From Isochrysis galbana (taxonomy: Eukaryota; Haptophyta; Isochrysidales; Isochrysidaceae), in NCBI GenBank assembly GCA_018136815.1, contig CM030938.1:3983448-4047447 (forward strand): DNA of 64,000 nt. Direction: 5' to 3'. Of the stretch, positions 21,392-31,860 are shown one piece after another (position 1 is the stretch's first letter; every line of letters begins with the position of its first letter). The notes beneath the pieces are model-generated. The model had not been told where the DNA came from, searched no databases, and saw nothing but the letters and a program-made list of their open reading frames with translations. The translations under genes and the position numbers were made by a program.

Positions 21392-22232
21392 TGCCTGGTT
21401 GGGCTGTAAGTACTGATATTAGTACTGATGCATTAGTATTAGCTCCCCAGGAGCTGATATACTGATGTTAGTTCCTAGGCTGCCAGTTCAAAAATAAAAC
21501 TGAAAACAAAACTCCGGAGCGGGAACGAGCCCCCGCGAACAAGCGCAGAGGCGCGCCAGCCCGCTCCCTCCCCCCGCCTATCTGTCCTCCTAGCTGCCCA
21601 CCCCCCACCACCTTGGCCTCTTGGCCTCTTCACATGCACCTGCCAACTCGTGCTCTCTGTTTGTTTGCGCTGCCCTCCCCTTTGCGCGCGCGCCACGCGC
21701 TGCACGCTGAACACCCCCCAGTAAGTATAAGTATAATAATAGCGATACTGGAAGTTATAATAGGGGTGTAAGCTGATATTAGTACTGATGTAAGTACTGA
21801 TGTAAGTGTAAGCTCAAAACCATCGTAAGCTTACGGACTGACAGCCCAACAAGGTGTAGGAGCGCGACCTGAGATCAGGAGGCCCTAATGGGCACATATT
21901 GCACACCTTCAACATTACACATTACGATTAGCAGCCCAAGACAGCCACAACACTCACTCCGATCAGAGAGCACAGGGTTCCTCGAAAGGCGGGAGAGGGG
22001 CACATCACACGTACACCGGACGACTGAGACGCCTCGCGCCGTACCGGCTGACCCGCAGCGTGCCACTCACCACTCAGGAACGCCCCCTATGGGGGGGAGG
22101 CGAGAGGCGAGAGGCGAGGCAGCCAGCGCCGTCGGCCGGGCCGACCGCGGCGGCCGGCGCCTCCGTCCTCCTCCCCCCCCTCCCCCCGCCCCCCTCCCTC
22201 CGCCCCCCTTCCCCTTCTCTCGCTTGCCCGCT
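21392..22232. other. Non-coding, GATATTAGTA-type short repeats
   Basis: CTGATATTAGTACTGATG and GTAAGTACTGATGTAAG units recur at 21410-21475 and 21775-21830. The rest shows no gene. About 21880-21960 resembles 35925-35980 (CCCTTATGGGCACA-like, then a CATTACAC/CATTACGC stretch). Confidence 0.4.
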
Positions 22233-22520
22233 CCCCTCTCTCTCCTCTCTCTCCCTCTCTCTCCTCTCTCTCCTCTCTCTCCTCTCTCTCCTCTCTCTCC
22301 TCTCTCTCCTCTCTCTCCTCTCTCTCCTCTCTCTCCTCTCTCTCCTCTCTCTCCTCTCTCTCCTCTCTCTCCTCTCTCTCCTCTCTCTCCTCTCTCTCCT
22401 CTCTCTCCTCTCTCTCCTCTCTCTCCTCTCTCTCCTCTCCCCTCCTCTCCTCCTCTCTCTCCTCTCTCTCCTCTCTCTCCTCTCTCTCCTCTCTCTCCTC
22501 TCTCTCCTCTCTCTCATCCT
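22233..22520 (+). repeat. 9-bp minisatellite (CCTCTCTCT)n
   Basis: About 30 tandem copies of a 9-bp pyrimidine unit, interrupted near 22440. Because 9 is a multiple of 3, every frame stays open as Leu/Ser/Pro repeats. It lies about 135 bp upstream of the dehydrogenase start. Confidence 0.95.
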
Positions 22521-22654
22521 CTCCTGAATTCTACCCGTACTTCTCACCTAAACACGGATCGCCTCCCTCACCCCATCCCTCTGCTGCTGCCTCGCCGACC
22601 AAGCTTGGGCTCAGCCTCTCCTCCCTCTCTTCCTCTCGTTTCCTCTCATCCCCG

Positions 22655-23922
22655 ATGGGCCTCAGCTACTCGCAGGAGGCCTACGACAAGGACCGCTACA
22701 CCGCTCCGTACCTGGCAGCCCAGCCCACCGATGCAGCGGTGGGCAAGACCATCGCAATCACGGGAGCGACGGGCAACGGGCTCGGCCTTAAGTTTGCCCA
22801 GCTCGCCGCTTCGCTCGGCGCAGCCAAGATCATCCTGCTCAATCGTCCCTCGGAACGCGCACAGAAGGCTCTCGCCCAACTCGCCGCGGCCGTCCCCGCA
22901 GGATGCATCGTCACGCACGTCGACTGCGATCTCAACTCGCTCGAGGCAGTCAAGACCGCTGCGAACGCACTGGCGGCGCAGTGCGAGGGCAAGCTTGATG
23001 TCCTCATGCTCAACTCGGGCATTATGGCGTCTCCGGATGAGACGACCGAGGACGGGTACAACCGCGAGATCCAAGTCAACGTAATCTCGCAGGTGCTGCT
23101 GCTAAAGCTTTCAATGCCACTCCTCGAGGCGGCCGCAGCCGAGAAGGGTGAGGCGCGGTTCTGCTTCCAATCTTCGGCCGCGCGCTTGGGTGACCCCGCA
23201 ATCATCGATGCAGCTTTTGACAAGGTGCCTGCCGAAGGGCTGCCCCAGAATCTGCGCGGTGACAAGGGCAGCGGCTTTTTAGCGTTTGGCCCTGAATGGC
23301 AGCGGTACCATCAGACGAAGCTTGCAAATTCGCTGTGCATGATGGTCCTGCACGAAAAGCTACTGGCGAAGGGCTCCAAGGTTAAGGCCCTCTGTTGCGC
23401 GCCAGGGCTCGCTGCGACAGACCTGCAGGTGTAGCCTTCGCGTTTCAATTCCCCTGACGCACGCCTCGCCAATCGCATGCCCAGTCTACAATGCCCCTCT
23501 GATGCGACTAGCCTAGCACGCCCTGCCTACCTTAGCCCACCTCGACTCTTGAGCCTCTTCAGTCTTATTTTCTGAAACTTTGACTGATTTTACCGATCGG
23601 CTCCTTTCAGACAACCACAAACAAGACGGGCAACATGAAGGCGTGGGAGACGCATTTGATTTTCATGCTACTAGGGCAGTCGAGCAATGATGGCGCCTTG
23701 CCCATGACGCACGCATGCCTCATGCCTGGCATCGACTCTGGGAGCTTCGTGGAGCCATCTGGAGTTGTGGCTGGCATGTACGGCCAACCCATGTGCATTG
23801 CCAGCAAGGGAGAGTTTCTACCGAAGTGGCTTAAGCAAGAAAGGCACAGTATCTCTACGCCCGAGGCCAAGGCGAGCTTTTGGAGCAAGATCGAGGCAGC
23901 TTGCGGTGGCCCTGTGGTGTAG
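22655..23922 (+). CDS. Short-chain dehydrogenase/reductase, retinol-dehydrogenase-like (2 exons)
   Basis: Exons 22655-23428 and 23611-23922, joined in phase 0 across a 182-nt intron (CAG|GTGTAG ... TTTCAG|ACA), give 361 residues. The Rossmann motif TGATGNGLG (36-44), the NSG turn (120-122, for the usual NAG), Ser173/174 and YHQTK (Tyr218, Lys222) are all present, so the catalytic set is complete. The layout matches the extended SDRs related to retinol dehydrogenases and protochlorophyllide reductase-like enzymes; NADP(H) is likely, the substrate unknown. The second exon supplies the usual C-terminal substrate-binding part (FLPKWLKQERHS, then a terminal helix). Starting at MGLSYSQEAY gives an N-terminus without a clear targeting peptide. 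Confidence 0.88.
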
Positions 23923-24159
23923 AGACGCCAATAGCACTTTTGAGGCGGTTCAAATGAAATGAATGTCTTAACATTCTCGCTGCACACGCAGCTCTGGACC
24001 CACTGCTTTCACGCGCGTGTTCAACACCCCCACTCCCCTTCTAACCCTGCCGAGAACCCACTACCTCGTCCAGGCAGGGGCTCGCAAATGCGACAGATGG
24101 GCTAGCAAGCGAGCGAGGGCCAGGGCGTGCGTGCCAGGCGAGCCTGTGGGTGCGTGGGG

Positions 24160-24310
24160 AGAGGAGTAGGTCAGCAAGGCAGTGTGCTCCTGGCAAGCCA
24201 TAAGGCATGCCAGGAGGGTGGGTGGTTCCTCCCCCACAGCAGGAGAGGAGTGGAGAGAGGGTGGGAGCTCGTGCCCCCTATGGGCGGAGTAAGTGAAGTA
24301 GTAGTATAAA
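24160..24310 (+). repeat. Direct repeat shared with 59810-59965
   Basis: Both copies run TCAGC..GGCAGT, TGGCAAGCCAT.AGGCATGCC, GTGGTTCCTCCCCCAC, GAGGAGTGGAGAGAG, CTCGTGCCCCC.ATGGGCG and TATAAA.TTAGTTG. Identity is about 85% by eye. Confidence 0.75.
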
Positions 24311-25029
24311 TTTAGTTGCGTAGCGTGCGCTAGACCTCCCCGAAAAAACCACCCCTCCCTCTTTGCGGGGAAAGGAAAAGGAAAAGGAGGGTCCGACCCG
24401 GCCTTGCCAAATGCCAGAGCCTCGCCAGCTCCGGCCCCTCCTCGGCGACCACCTCTAGGTCATCTTCGCGTGCAAGCGCCCTGCACGCATTGTATTTTGA
24501 GTGATACAACGCCTTTGCGCCTGCGCGCCTTGGCGTAGCGCGCCGCCCTTGCCAGCAGCAACCTCGTGGCACTGCTCCTCGCCTGCGGAAGCGCCTGAAG
24601 GGCACCTGGCGGCCGCCTGTCAAGGCCTCTATCTACCCACCGGGCGAATAGAACATGCCAGCTCCCGGTGGTGTGGCCTCGCCAGACGCGCATTCGTGCG
24701 CTCTGTTTGGCGCAGATTTTGAGCCCGTTCTTCCGCAGCGGCGTGGGGCGGGGTTGTGTGGGCCATACTCAGGCCACCCATTGGACGCTGGACGAGCCTC
24801 GTCGATCGTGCCGACGCCAACGCCAGATGGGGGGGGGGGGGGGTCCGAGCAAAGGCAAAGGCTAGCGCGGCGAGGGGCGAGGGCGGCTTGGACGCCGGCG
24901 CTCGTGTGCACGTGTCGATGGTCCCAGCGTCAAGAAGCTGGAAGTCGGTGAGCCCGGCACGGCGCTGCATCGGGCGGGAATCGAATGCCGAATGTAGCTT
25001 AGGTATAAAGGAGCCGATCCCCCCGCGGG

Positions 25030-25260
25030 CGCGAGCCCGCAAATTCTTTGCTACGGGTAGAGCGTGAGCGCGCCTGACGGAGGGGGGGAGAGGGGGGGCG
25101 AATCACACCATTTCTTGGCGAAGATTTTTGTGGTGGCAGGTGCCGCCCCCCCCCTTGAGGATTTTTATTGGGCCTCGCGCCACGGTCAAAAAAATTCAGC
25201 CCAACCCTTACTAATAGTTAAAAAGCCCCTATTTGACCGCCCTACATAAGGCCTTGGAAA
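25030..25260. repeat. Composite repeat (partners at 19380-19515 and 62855-62945, both inverted)
   Basis: The left half pairs with 19380-19515. The right half (ATTGGGCCTCGCGCCACGGTC, CAGCCCAACCCTT, AAAAAGCCCCTATTTGACCG) pairs with 62855-62945. One unit matches two partial copies, so the full repeat is at least 230 bp. Confidence 0.7.
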
Positions 25261-25396
25261 GCTAGCAGCCGCCCCGCGAAATGACTATTCGCCGAAGCTT
25301 TAGTTGGGAGGTCGACAACTGTGGCGCAGTTGAGCGACGTGCAAGCCGGTTTCCGAGTGGCGACCCGCTGGCCATGCCAAACCGATCCGCCTCTTC

Positions 25397-27329
25397 TCAC
25401 AAGCCACGCCGGGTGCACCGCACAATGAATGCCGAGATCTCCGCGGCCACACGATCTGCCTCTTCTTCATGTGGTACATGCCCCGAGGACAGTTCTACTA
25501 GCGTCGCACCTGTTCGGTCATGAGGAGGCCGATGCGTGTGAGCAAATACAGTGTGAGGGGATGCTTGGCGGTATGCCCCCGGAGAGGGAGGGCGGGTATG
25601 GGGGGGCGCAGGGCGGGAGCGCACCACTCATCCTGCTGCAAAGTTCCTGGGAGACGGAAAAGGGCACAAGAGCGTCTTGTTTGCCATGCACTACCAGCGT
25701 TGGGACATGGAAGTCCGGTGCGCACAGGGCGGCCCAAACCTTTGAACACGAGGCGAGTCAATGAACAAATTAGGCGATAGCATAGAAATTGGAGGGTGCT
25801 CGCATGATCCGTGACAGGCAAAGATGTGGAGCTGCACATATGCGCCCGCTGCTCCCGCCTCTGCCTCACCGCATCATAATCATGGCAAAGCCCTATGAAG
25901 CATCGGTTCACTGGCCTACCTGGGAATCGGTGGGCTCCGACGATCGCCCCTTTGAGCGGGCGGCTCCAAGCTGTGCCATCACGAACGATGCGACACCCCG
26001 GTCGGCACCCCGTACTGCGGACGGCCATCGATATCGCCGAAGCATATCGTCTGTCAGCTTGGCGGGGTCGCGATAGGCGTTTCGTAGTCCGGTCCACCAA
26101 AAGGTCTCGCTGCCTATGACGCCGCGCACGGCGAGGCGCAACGGGACGTACAGAACGAACCGAAGGAAGGCGAAGCGAAGGGCAGAAGCCAGCTGACGGG
26201 CCGCACGTAGCGTCCAAAGCCGAGACTTTGTCGCGAGAGGCGACTGCATGCTTTCTTCTTGCGTTGGCGCCGCTCGAGTCCCAACCTGGTTGGCTCGCTG
26301 CTCTTTCAAAGCATCCTCTGCGTTGGCCTTGTTCTTGCCCGATCTTCGACGAGGTAAGAAGGCGGCCGGAGCGATGAGTACGAGGCCCCGCACTATTGCA
26401 CCGAGCTCCTCAGAGGACAGCAGGGCGAGGCGAGCCGCTAGAATGGCGCCGACCGAATGGCCGACGAGCACGATATCTGGCAGCCTCTCGGTCTCCGTTG
26501 GATTCCTTGCACTCGCACGGGCCAGTACCAAGGAGTCGCCGTCGCTCGCTTCCCATCCGCTAGGCTCCAATACGGATGGGCCGACCCCTTGTCCACGCGC
26601 ATTGGCCGCTGTCGCGGTCGCCTCAGCCGACTGGTTCCGGATGAGCGCAGCCGCGTGCCGCACCGCTGCTGCTGACCCATAGTTGGACCAGTCGCGCGGG
26701 CGCGAGGAGAGGCCGAACCCAAGACGGTCATGTGCTATGGTGAGCAGGCGTGGAGCGAGCGCCGGCCGTGCCCGACGGGGGTGCGAATCGGCGAGCGAAC
26801 GGAGGAAAGGCGCCCATGTGAGGCAGTTGGCGCCAAACCCGTGGCTCAAGTGCAGAATCACCGGCGGGGTTGGGCTGGCTGTCTCACCGCCCGAGATGGC
26901 CTCGCAGAGGTAGTGGAGCACAGGCGCTCTGCTGTCTCTACTGGCAACAGAGGGCTGCCCAATCGCAAGGAAGCGTGAGCCGGGCACGGCAGCTGCGGTT
27001 TCGCTGACGAGGGAGCGCTCGTAGGCGAGCGCACGCGCTGCAGCATGCATCAGACTGAGCGTTGCAAGCGCGCGAAGCACCCAGGCGAGGGTGGTAAGGA
27101 GACGGCGGCCAGCGAGTGCCGGCGGCGCGAAGCGTGAGGTGAGAGTTCCCACCGCTGGCAGTACAATCAGGCCCGCGATCAGCCCACGCGCGGCAGCGCT
27201 CGCGGGCGACGGGCGGCGCCAGAAAGAGCGCATCGGGGGCAGCGCCCCGCGCACGCTTGCGCTCAGCACGGCCATCGCGCAGGGGCGGCGGCCGGCGGAG
27301 AGCTCTCCCCCCGCCGAGGGCGGCCACAA
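25397..27329 (-). CDS. Alpha/beta hydrolase (3 exons)
   Basis: Exons 27329-25920, 25739-25625 and 25509-25397 join in phase across introns of 180 and 115 nt to give about 545 residues. The catalytic set is complete only after splicing. HGFG (163-166) forms the oxyanion hole. GHSVG carries nucleophile Ser292. In exon 2 VPTLVVHGKQDALVP carries the acid, Asp492. In exon 3 SSGHVPHEEEADRV carries His519. The long insertion between strand 4 and the nucleophile is Ala/Ser-rich. The N-terminal 100 residues hold two or three hydrophobic stretches, so membrane association or organelle targeting is likely. The substrate is unknown; the layout fits lipid or epoxide hydrolases and acyltransferase-like relatives. 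The initiator could also be Met19. Confidence 0.85.
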
Positions 27330-27447
27330 ACCCGACGGAGAGAAGAGGTCGGGCAGGAGCAGCGGCTTTCGTCTCGATGCAGGTGGGGGGGCCCTTGGAA
27401 GGCACGCTGTGTACGGCGAACGGTCGCCGCTGCTGCTGCGCTGCCAG

Positions 27448-27630
27448 CCTAGATGGGAAATACGTATTTACTGTATTTGGCCTTGGCCAAATACATATGT
27501 ATTTGGCTGTATTTGAAGCGCGTCCTGGGTTGTAGCCCTCGAATGTATTTGAAATGTATTTGGCCGGAGGCCAAATACATATGTATTTGGCTGTATTTGC
27601 AGGCCCCAGCAACGTATTTCCCATCTAGGG
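27448..27630. mobile_element. Small inverted-repeat element (CTGTATTT/GTATTTGG units)
   Basis: Ends CCTAGATGGGAAATACG and its exact complement enclose about 180 bp rich in GTATTTGG and its complement. Two internal near-identical blocks contain GGCCAAATACATATGTATTT. TGCCAG stands on both sides (27442 and 27632), a possible 6-bp target duplication. No coding capacity. It lies about 120 bp upstream of the hydrolase start, between the gene and a short (GA)n tract at 27648. Confidence 0.65.
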
Positions 27631-28844
27631 TTGCCAGGGCTTTGCCAGAGCGAGAGAGAGAGAGGGGAGGGGGGGCTCCCATCGGTGAACCGCAATGAAC
27701 GGCTCCGTCAGCTGCTCGCCGCCCTTGCTTCACCTCCCATCGGTGTGTGGTGTGTGCCTCATCTCTTGGGTCTCGGGGTATAGGGTACGGGGTACAACCT
27801 ACTTTTATAAGTGGGGGTCAATGGGGGCCTCGCGCCCCCCTCTCTCCATCGCGGACACCCCCCGGGGTGGGCCCGTACAATCAACCTCAGCCCCTGCCCT
27901 CTGGCAGGGGCTGGGCAATCACCATCCTGGCCCAGACCCTTCGTGGGCGCGGGCCGCGACTCGCACTCCCACGCCCATACTGGGCCTGCCCTCGAGCTGA
28001 CTCCCCCCCTCCCCTGGTCGCCAGGCATACAGAGGCCGCTGGGTGGCTCCAATGGCCAGCGTGGCAAGCGTGGGAGAGGCAGGGAGGGCCAGGGGCTGAG
28101 CCCCAGCCTCCACTGCCCCCTGAGCTGCCCTTGCTGGCCCTCTGGCCTCTGGGAGCCCCCCAAGGCCCTCTGAGCTCTGAGAGTAGGCCGTGGCCGTGGC
28201 GCGCCGCATGGCGACGCGCCGCAGGGAGAGGGGTGGAGGAGAATGGAGAGAGGGAGAGGGGGGGATTTGCACCCCCCCCGATGGAGTGCGGTAAGAAACG
28301 GGCCCCGTTTGCCGTTTGCGTTAGCAAACGGGCGAAGGGGGGCGGCTGGCGACAGGAGGAAGAGAGGAAGGGAGTGGCTCAAGCTCAAGACGTCCTTGTG
28401 GCAGGTATCGGGGGGCGCAGTCATTTATTTCTTCGAGGACTGCTCGCGGCGCGAGCTGTAAGGGCCGTTCTGCTTCTCGACGACAGCTCCCTCCCCCCCC
28501 CCCCCCGGTGTTTTTCCCCGGCGGTGAGTCGCCCGACGTAGGTCGGTCCGCCTCACTGGGTTTTCCCTCATTGTAGCTTGTGGAGAGTTATAATGGGAGC
28601 CGGGGGTTCGCGAGGGGGGAGATTTGAAAGGATGCATATGTGTATGTGTCTGTGCCACCACTTCAAGGCGTGCGGGCAGGTGCGCTGAGGGGTCGTCGTG
28701 ATAGTACCGGGCTAGTGGGAGTAGTGGTACTAACGCTCAGTTGTTTTATATTATTATTACTATAGGGTACGGGGTATCTCTGTCTCTGTATCTCTCGAGC
28801 CTGAGCGCATCTTACATCTTAGACTAACCTGTAACTTGTTGAAT
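27631..28844. other. Intergenic, mostly repeat-derived
   Basis: No gene supported. It includes the 28.0 kb repeat (separate entry), GGGTATAGGGTACGGGG-type short units near 27775 and 28765, and a poly-C run at 28490. Confidence 0.4.
28015..28340 (+). repeat. Direct repeat shared with 59467-59795
   Basis: Long ordered matches include GGGGCTGAGCCCC, CCTCCACTGCCCCCTGAGCT, GCGCGCCGCATGGCGACGCG, GGGGGGATTTGCACC, GATGGAGTG and GTTTGCGTTAGCAAACGGGCG. Identity is about 85-90% over 320 bp. It contains several short GC palindromes that could fold. No credible protein. Confidence 0.8.
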
Positions 28845-28896
28845 GTCTAGATGGGGGAAAACAGAGGAGGGGGTGTCCAAAAACCAAAAACAATGA
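28845..28896. repeat. Truncated end of the CTGTTTTT/CCCATCTAG element family
   Basis: CTAGATGGGGGAAAACAG, GGGGGTGTCCAAAAAC and CAAAAACA match in order the complement of the element end at 8380-8435. It stops just where the chromodomain coding frame begins, so an insertion or deletion here probably removed that gene's 5' end. Confidence 0.55.
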
Positions 28897-30379
28897 AAGG
28901 CGCGCGAGGAGAAGAGGCGACTGGAGGCCGACTTCGAGGCGGCGGCGGACTACATGGGCGACGACGCGGCAAAGCTGCGGCAGCTGCAAGCCATGCTCGA
29001 GGCTGAGCGCGGGCGGACGCAGGAGCTGGTGGCGACGGTGGAGGCACTGCGCGCGCAGCTCGCGCATGCGTCCGAGCAAATGGCCGCGACAGCACAGGCT
29101 GCCGCCAAACACACCAGAGCCGCCGAGAACGTCGCCACGCCGCCAAAGAGTAAATTCTTCGCAAATGGCCACTACACGGCGGAGATCGATAGTACCTTCA
29201 TCAAACTACTACTAGCAGAAGTTCCTCGCCGCCGCGCCCCGACCGTCTTCCGCATCGTCGCCGATTTCTTTGGGATAACCATCCCGCGGCGCGAGCGGTA
29301 CATCCGCTCGCAGGGAGCGAGCGTGCTTCACACCCTCTCCTACATCCCGTCGGCGACGCGCGTAAAGGAGCTGGCGTCCGTGGCAGAGAAGCTCAACTCC
29401 CTCCAAGTCGGCGAGTTCATCCTGGGCCACCTTGAATCCGACGAGACGAGCATCTGCCACGCGGGCGATGGAGCGGAGTCGAAGCAGATCGACTACATCG
29501 GCGACGTCATGGCATCAAGTCCGGTAAGATCAAGCAGGAAGCAAGGGACGAGAAGCTGGCGGGCAAGCAGCAGAAGGCGGACGCCAAGGCGGCGGAGGAT
29601 GTGCGTATCGCCGCCGTCGTACTCAAGCGCAAGTACTCGGAGCTCAAGTCGCTCGGCATCAACGAGCTCCGAGACCAGCTTAAGCACTACAAGGCGGTCA
29701 AGAAGCGCTCGGGCTTCCTCCTCACTATGGGCGCGCGCTCTGACTACGTGCTTGCGGTGCAGCGACTCATGGTGCAGGAGTTCGGCATCGGCGCTAACGA
29801 TCTCGCCGACGGTGACTCTGGACTGGATGGACGCGGCCTACGTAAGCGGCGAGTACAGCGGCGGCCAAGGCAACCGAAGGCGGCGAGGGGGCAGACGGCC
29901 GGCAAGCGCAAGCGAGAAGCCAGTATTGTCTCTGCCTTCGGCTACGAATGGTATGACGACGAGATCTTCGAATTCGAGTCCATTATCGGCCGGATGGTCG
30001 TTGGAGATGATGGCGCGGTTCCGAACCGCGAAGAGAAGGTGCGCCACGCACTCTCGTTGTCTCTCGTTCGCCACCATCACCGCGCTGAGCTGGACTGCCT
30101 TGCCTCTCCTCGCAGTTTGATCCAGGAGAGGTTCTATACCTCATTCTATGGTCTGGCTTTCCACCAGAGTGCGCCACGTGGCAGCGCGCGGAGGAGATCG
30201 CCGACGACGAGATGCCACAAAACCTCGAGGCAATCGACGAGTACGAGGCAGCACTTGAGGCGGAGTCGGAGCTCGAGGCGGAGGAGGCGACTGAGATTGA
30301 GATCGAGGCTGAGGTGGGAAGGGAAGGCAGCAAGCAGGCTGTGAATGATCCTGCTGTTCGTGCTGAGCCAAAGCCATGA
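28897..30379 (+). pseudogene. Chromodomain protein with SAP-like segment, 5'-truncated and frameshifted
   Basis: The coding frame opens immediately after a stop at 28894-28896 with a coiled coil (LRQLQAMLEAERGRTQELVA). Next come an unfamiliar middle domain and LESDETSICHAGDGAESKQI. A one-base shift near 29507-29512 moves coding to another frame, which has a Lys-rich helix and LGINELRDQLKHYKAVKKRS, resembling a SAP DNA-binding helix pair. A 77-nt intron (30039-30115; AAG|GTGCGC, CGCAG|TTT) splits a chromodomain: EFESIIGRM before it and GEVLYLILWSGFPPECATWQ after it, keeping the aromatic cage and W-T-W pattern. An acidic tail ends at 30379. SAP plus chromodomain points to chromatin or a transposon-encoded protein; the D-E-T...K-Q-I segment recalls cut-and-paste transposases, weakly. 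It is probably a relic, unless the shift is a sequencing error and the 5' end lies in another exon. Confidence 0.6.
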
Positions 30380-30398
30380 GGCTTAGGAGCCCAAGGCC

Positions 30399-31447
30399 CG
30401 CCCGGCATCGGTTCGAAGTTGGTCTCTCCGGGCCTCCCTCGGCGACGGCTCAACGTTCAATGGGCTCGGCGGGTGGGTGATTTCGACGAGGGTTCGGCGC
30501 GCGGCCTGCCCGATTGGCGTGACCATCCGGGTGGGATATGCGTATATGGTATCTGGTGGGGTCCGCCATCCGGATGGATCGTCGAAAACGGCCACGAAGC
30601 GCGCCCGGCGTCGGTTCGAAGTTGGGCTCTCCGGGCCTCCCTCGGCGACGGCTCAACGTTCAATGGGCTCGGCGGGTGGGTGATTTCGACGAGGGTTCGG
30701 CGCGCGGCCTGCCCGATTGGCGTGACCATCCGGGTGGGATATGCGTGTATGGTATCTGGTGGGGTCCGCCATCCGGATGGATCGTCGAAAACGGCCACGC
30801 AGCGCGCCCGGCATCGGTTCGAAGTTGGTCTCTCCGGGCCTCCCTCGGCGACGGCTCAACGTTCAATGGGCTCGGCGGGTGGGTGATTTCGACGAGGGTT
30901 CGGCGCGCGGCCTGCCCGATTGGCGTGACCATCCGGGTGGGATATGCGTATATGGTATCTGGTGGGGTCCGCCATCCGGATGGATCGTCGAAAACGGCCA
31001 CGAAGCGCGCCCGGCGTCGGTTCGAAGTTGGGCTCTCCGGGCCTCCCTCGGCGACGGCTCAACGTTCAATGGGCAATGGGCTCGGCGGGTGGGTGATTTC
31101 GACGAGGGTTCGGCGCGCGGCCTGCCCGATTGGCGTGACCATCCGGGTGGGATATGCGTGTATGGTATCTGGTGGGGTCCGCCATCCGGATGGATCGTCG
31201 AAAACGGCCACGCAGCGCGCCCGGCGTCGGTTCGAAGTTGGGCTCTCCGGGCCTCCCTCGGCGACGGCTCAACGTTCAATGGGCTCGGCGGGTGGGTGAT
31301 TTCGACGAGGGTTCGGCGCGCGGCCTGCCCGATTGGCGTGACCATCCGGGTGGGATATGCGTGTATGGTATCTGGTGGGGTCCGCCATCCGGATGGATCG
31401 TCGAAAACGGCCACGCAGCGCGCCCGGCATCGGTTCGAAGTTGGGCT
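30399..31447 (+). repeat. 203-bp satellite array, five units plus partial sixth
   Basis: Units start at 30399, 30602, 30805, 31008 and 31218, with a partial at 31421. Lengths are 203 except the fourth (210, with a CAATGGG duplication near 31070). Units fall into two variants that differ at fixed sites (CATCGG or CGTCGG; GGTCTC or GGGCTC; CGTATATGG or CGTGTATGG; CACGAAGC or CACGCAGC) in the order A, B, A, B, B, A. Units are otherwise nearly identical. Open frames here are a by-product of GC-rich sequence without stops. Confidence 0.95.
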
Positions 31448-31659
31448 TTTTGAGCTTTTGCGATTTTAGCGTCTTTTGTCAGTTTTTGATTACGTTTTGT
31501 TATGGGGGCCCAAGGGGGGGGTCCGGGTCCTAATGGGCCCCGGATATGTGCTAGTTGGGTGTATTGGGAACTTTCTCCCGAAAAAAATCCTTAAATTTCC
31601 TCAATTCTGAGATGGTCATTTTTTCACCCCTTATAAAAAGACACTGTTTGACCGCCCTA

Positions 31660-31860
31660 AACTCCGAAAATTGACGCAACATCGCACAAACAAACCAATG
31701 AAACAAATCAGGACAAAGGAACAAATGCGGCGTGCAATGCGGCGGAGCTTTGAGGCAACTCATTGGCAAAAACAAAATTCACTCAATTTCTCACACACTA
31801 CACATTGATAAAAGCACCGCATCCGCCTAGAGTATATAAGATACTCTGGATGAGATGTCC
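31660..31860 (-). repeat. LTR-like fragment
   Basis: Matches 12210-12360 in order (see that entry) and ends with GAGTATATAAGATACTCTGG, whose complement CCAGAGTATC resembles the start of the block at 1-337 and of 14100-14127. A TATATAA box lies inside. Likely a diverged solo LTR of the same family. Confidence 0.5.

Larger units (their letters stand above)
23923..25396. other. Intergenic repeats, no gene
   Basis: Contains the repeat at 24160-24310 and the inverted-repeat partner at 25030-25260 (listed separately). Between them (24310-25030) I see no gene, RNA or clear repeat other than a poly-G run at 24830. Confidence 0.4.

Noticed and set aside
22060-22547. Leu/Ser/Pro and Arg/Glu repeat proteins over the 9-bp minisatellite
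   Set aside because: A 9-bp unit keeps all frames open; no flanking domain.
30399-31447. CRISPR-like array
   Set aside because: Units are adjacent 203-bp repeats with no unique spacers and lie in a eukaryotic genome.
30419-31469. Repeat proteins encoded by the 203-bp array (up to 253 codons)
   Set aside because: 203 is not a multiple of 3, so a long frame must cycle through all three unit frames; frames on both strands are open, as expected for stop-poor GC-rich DNA.
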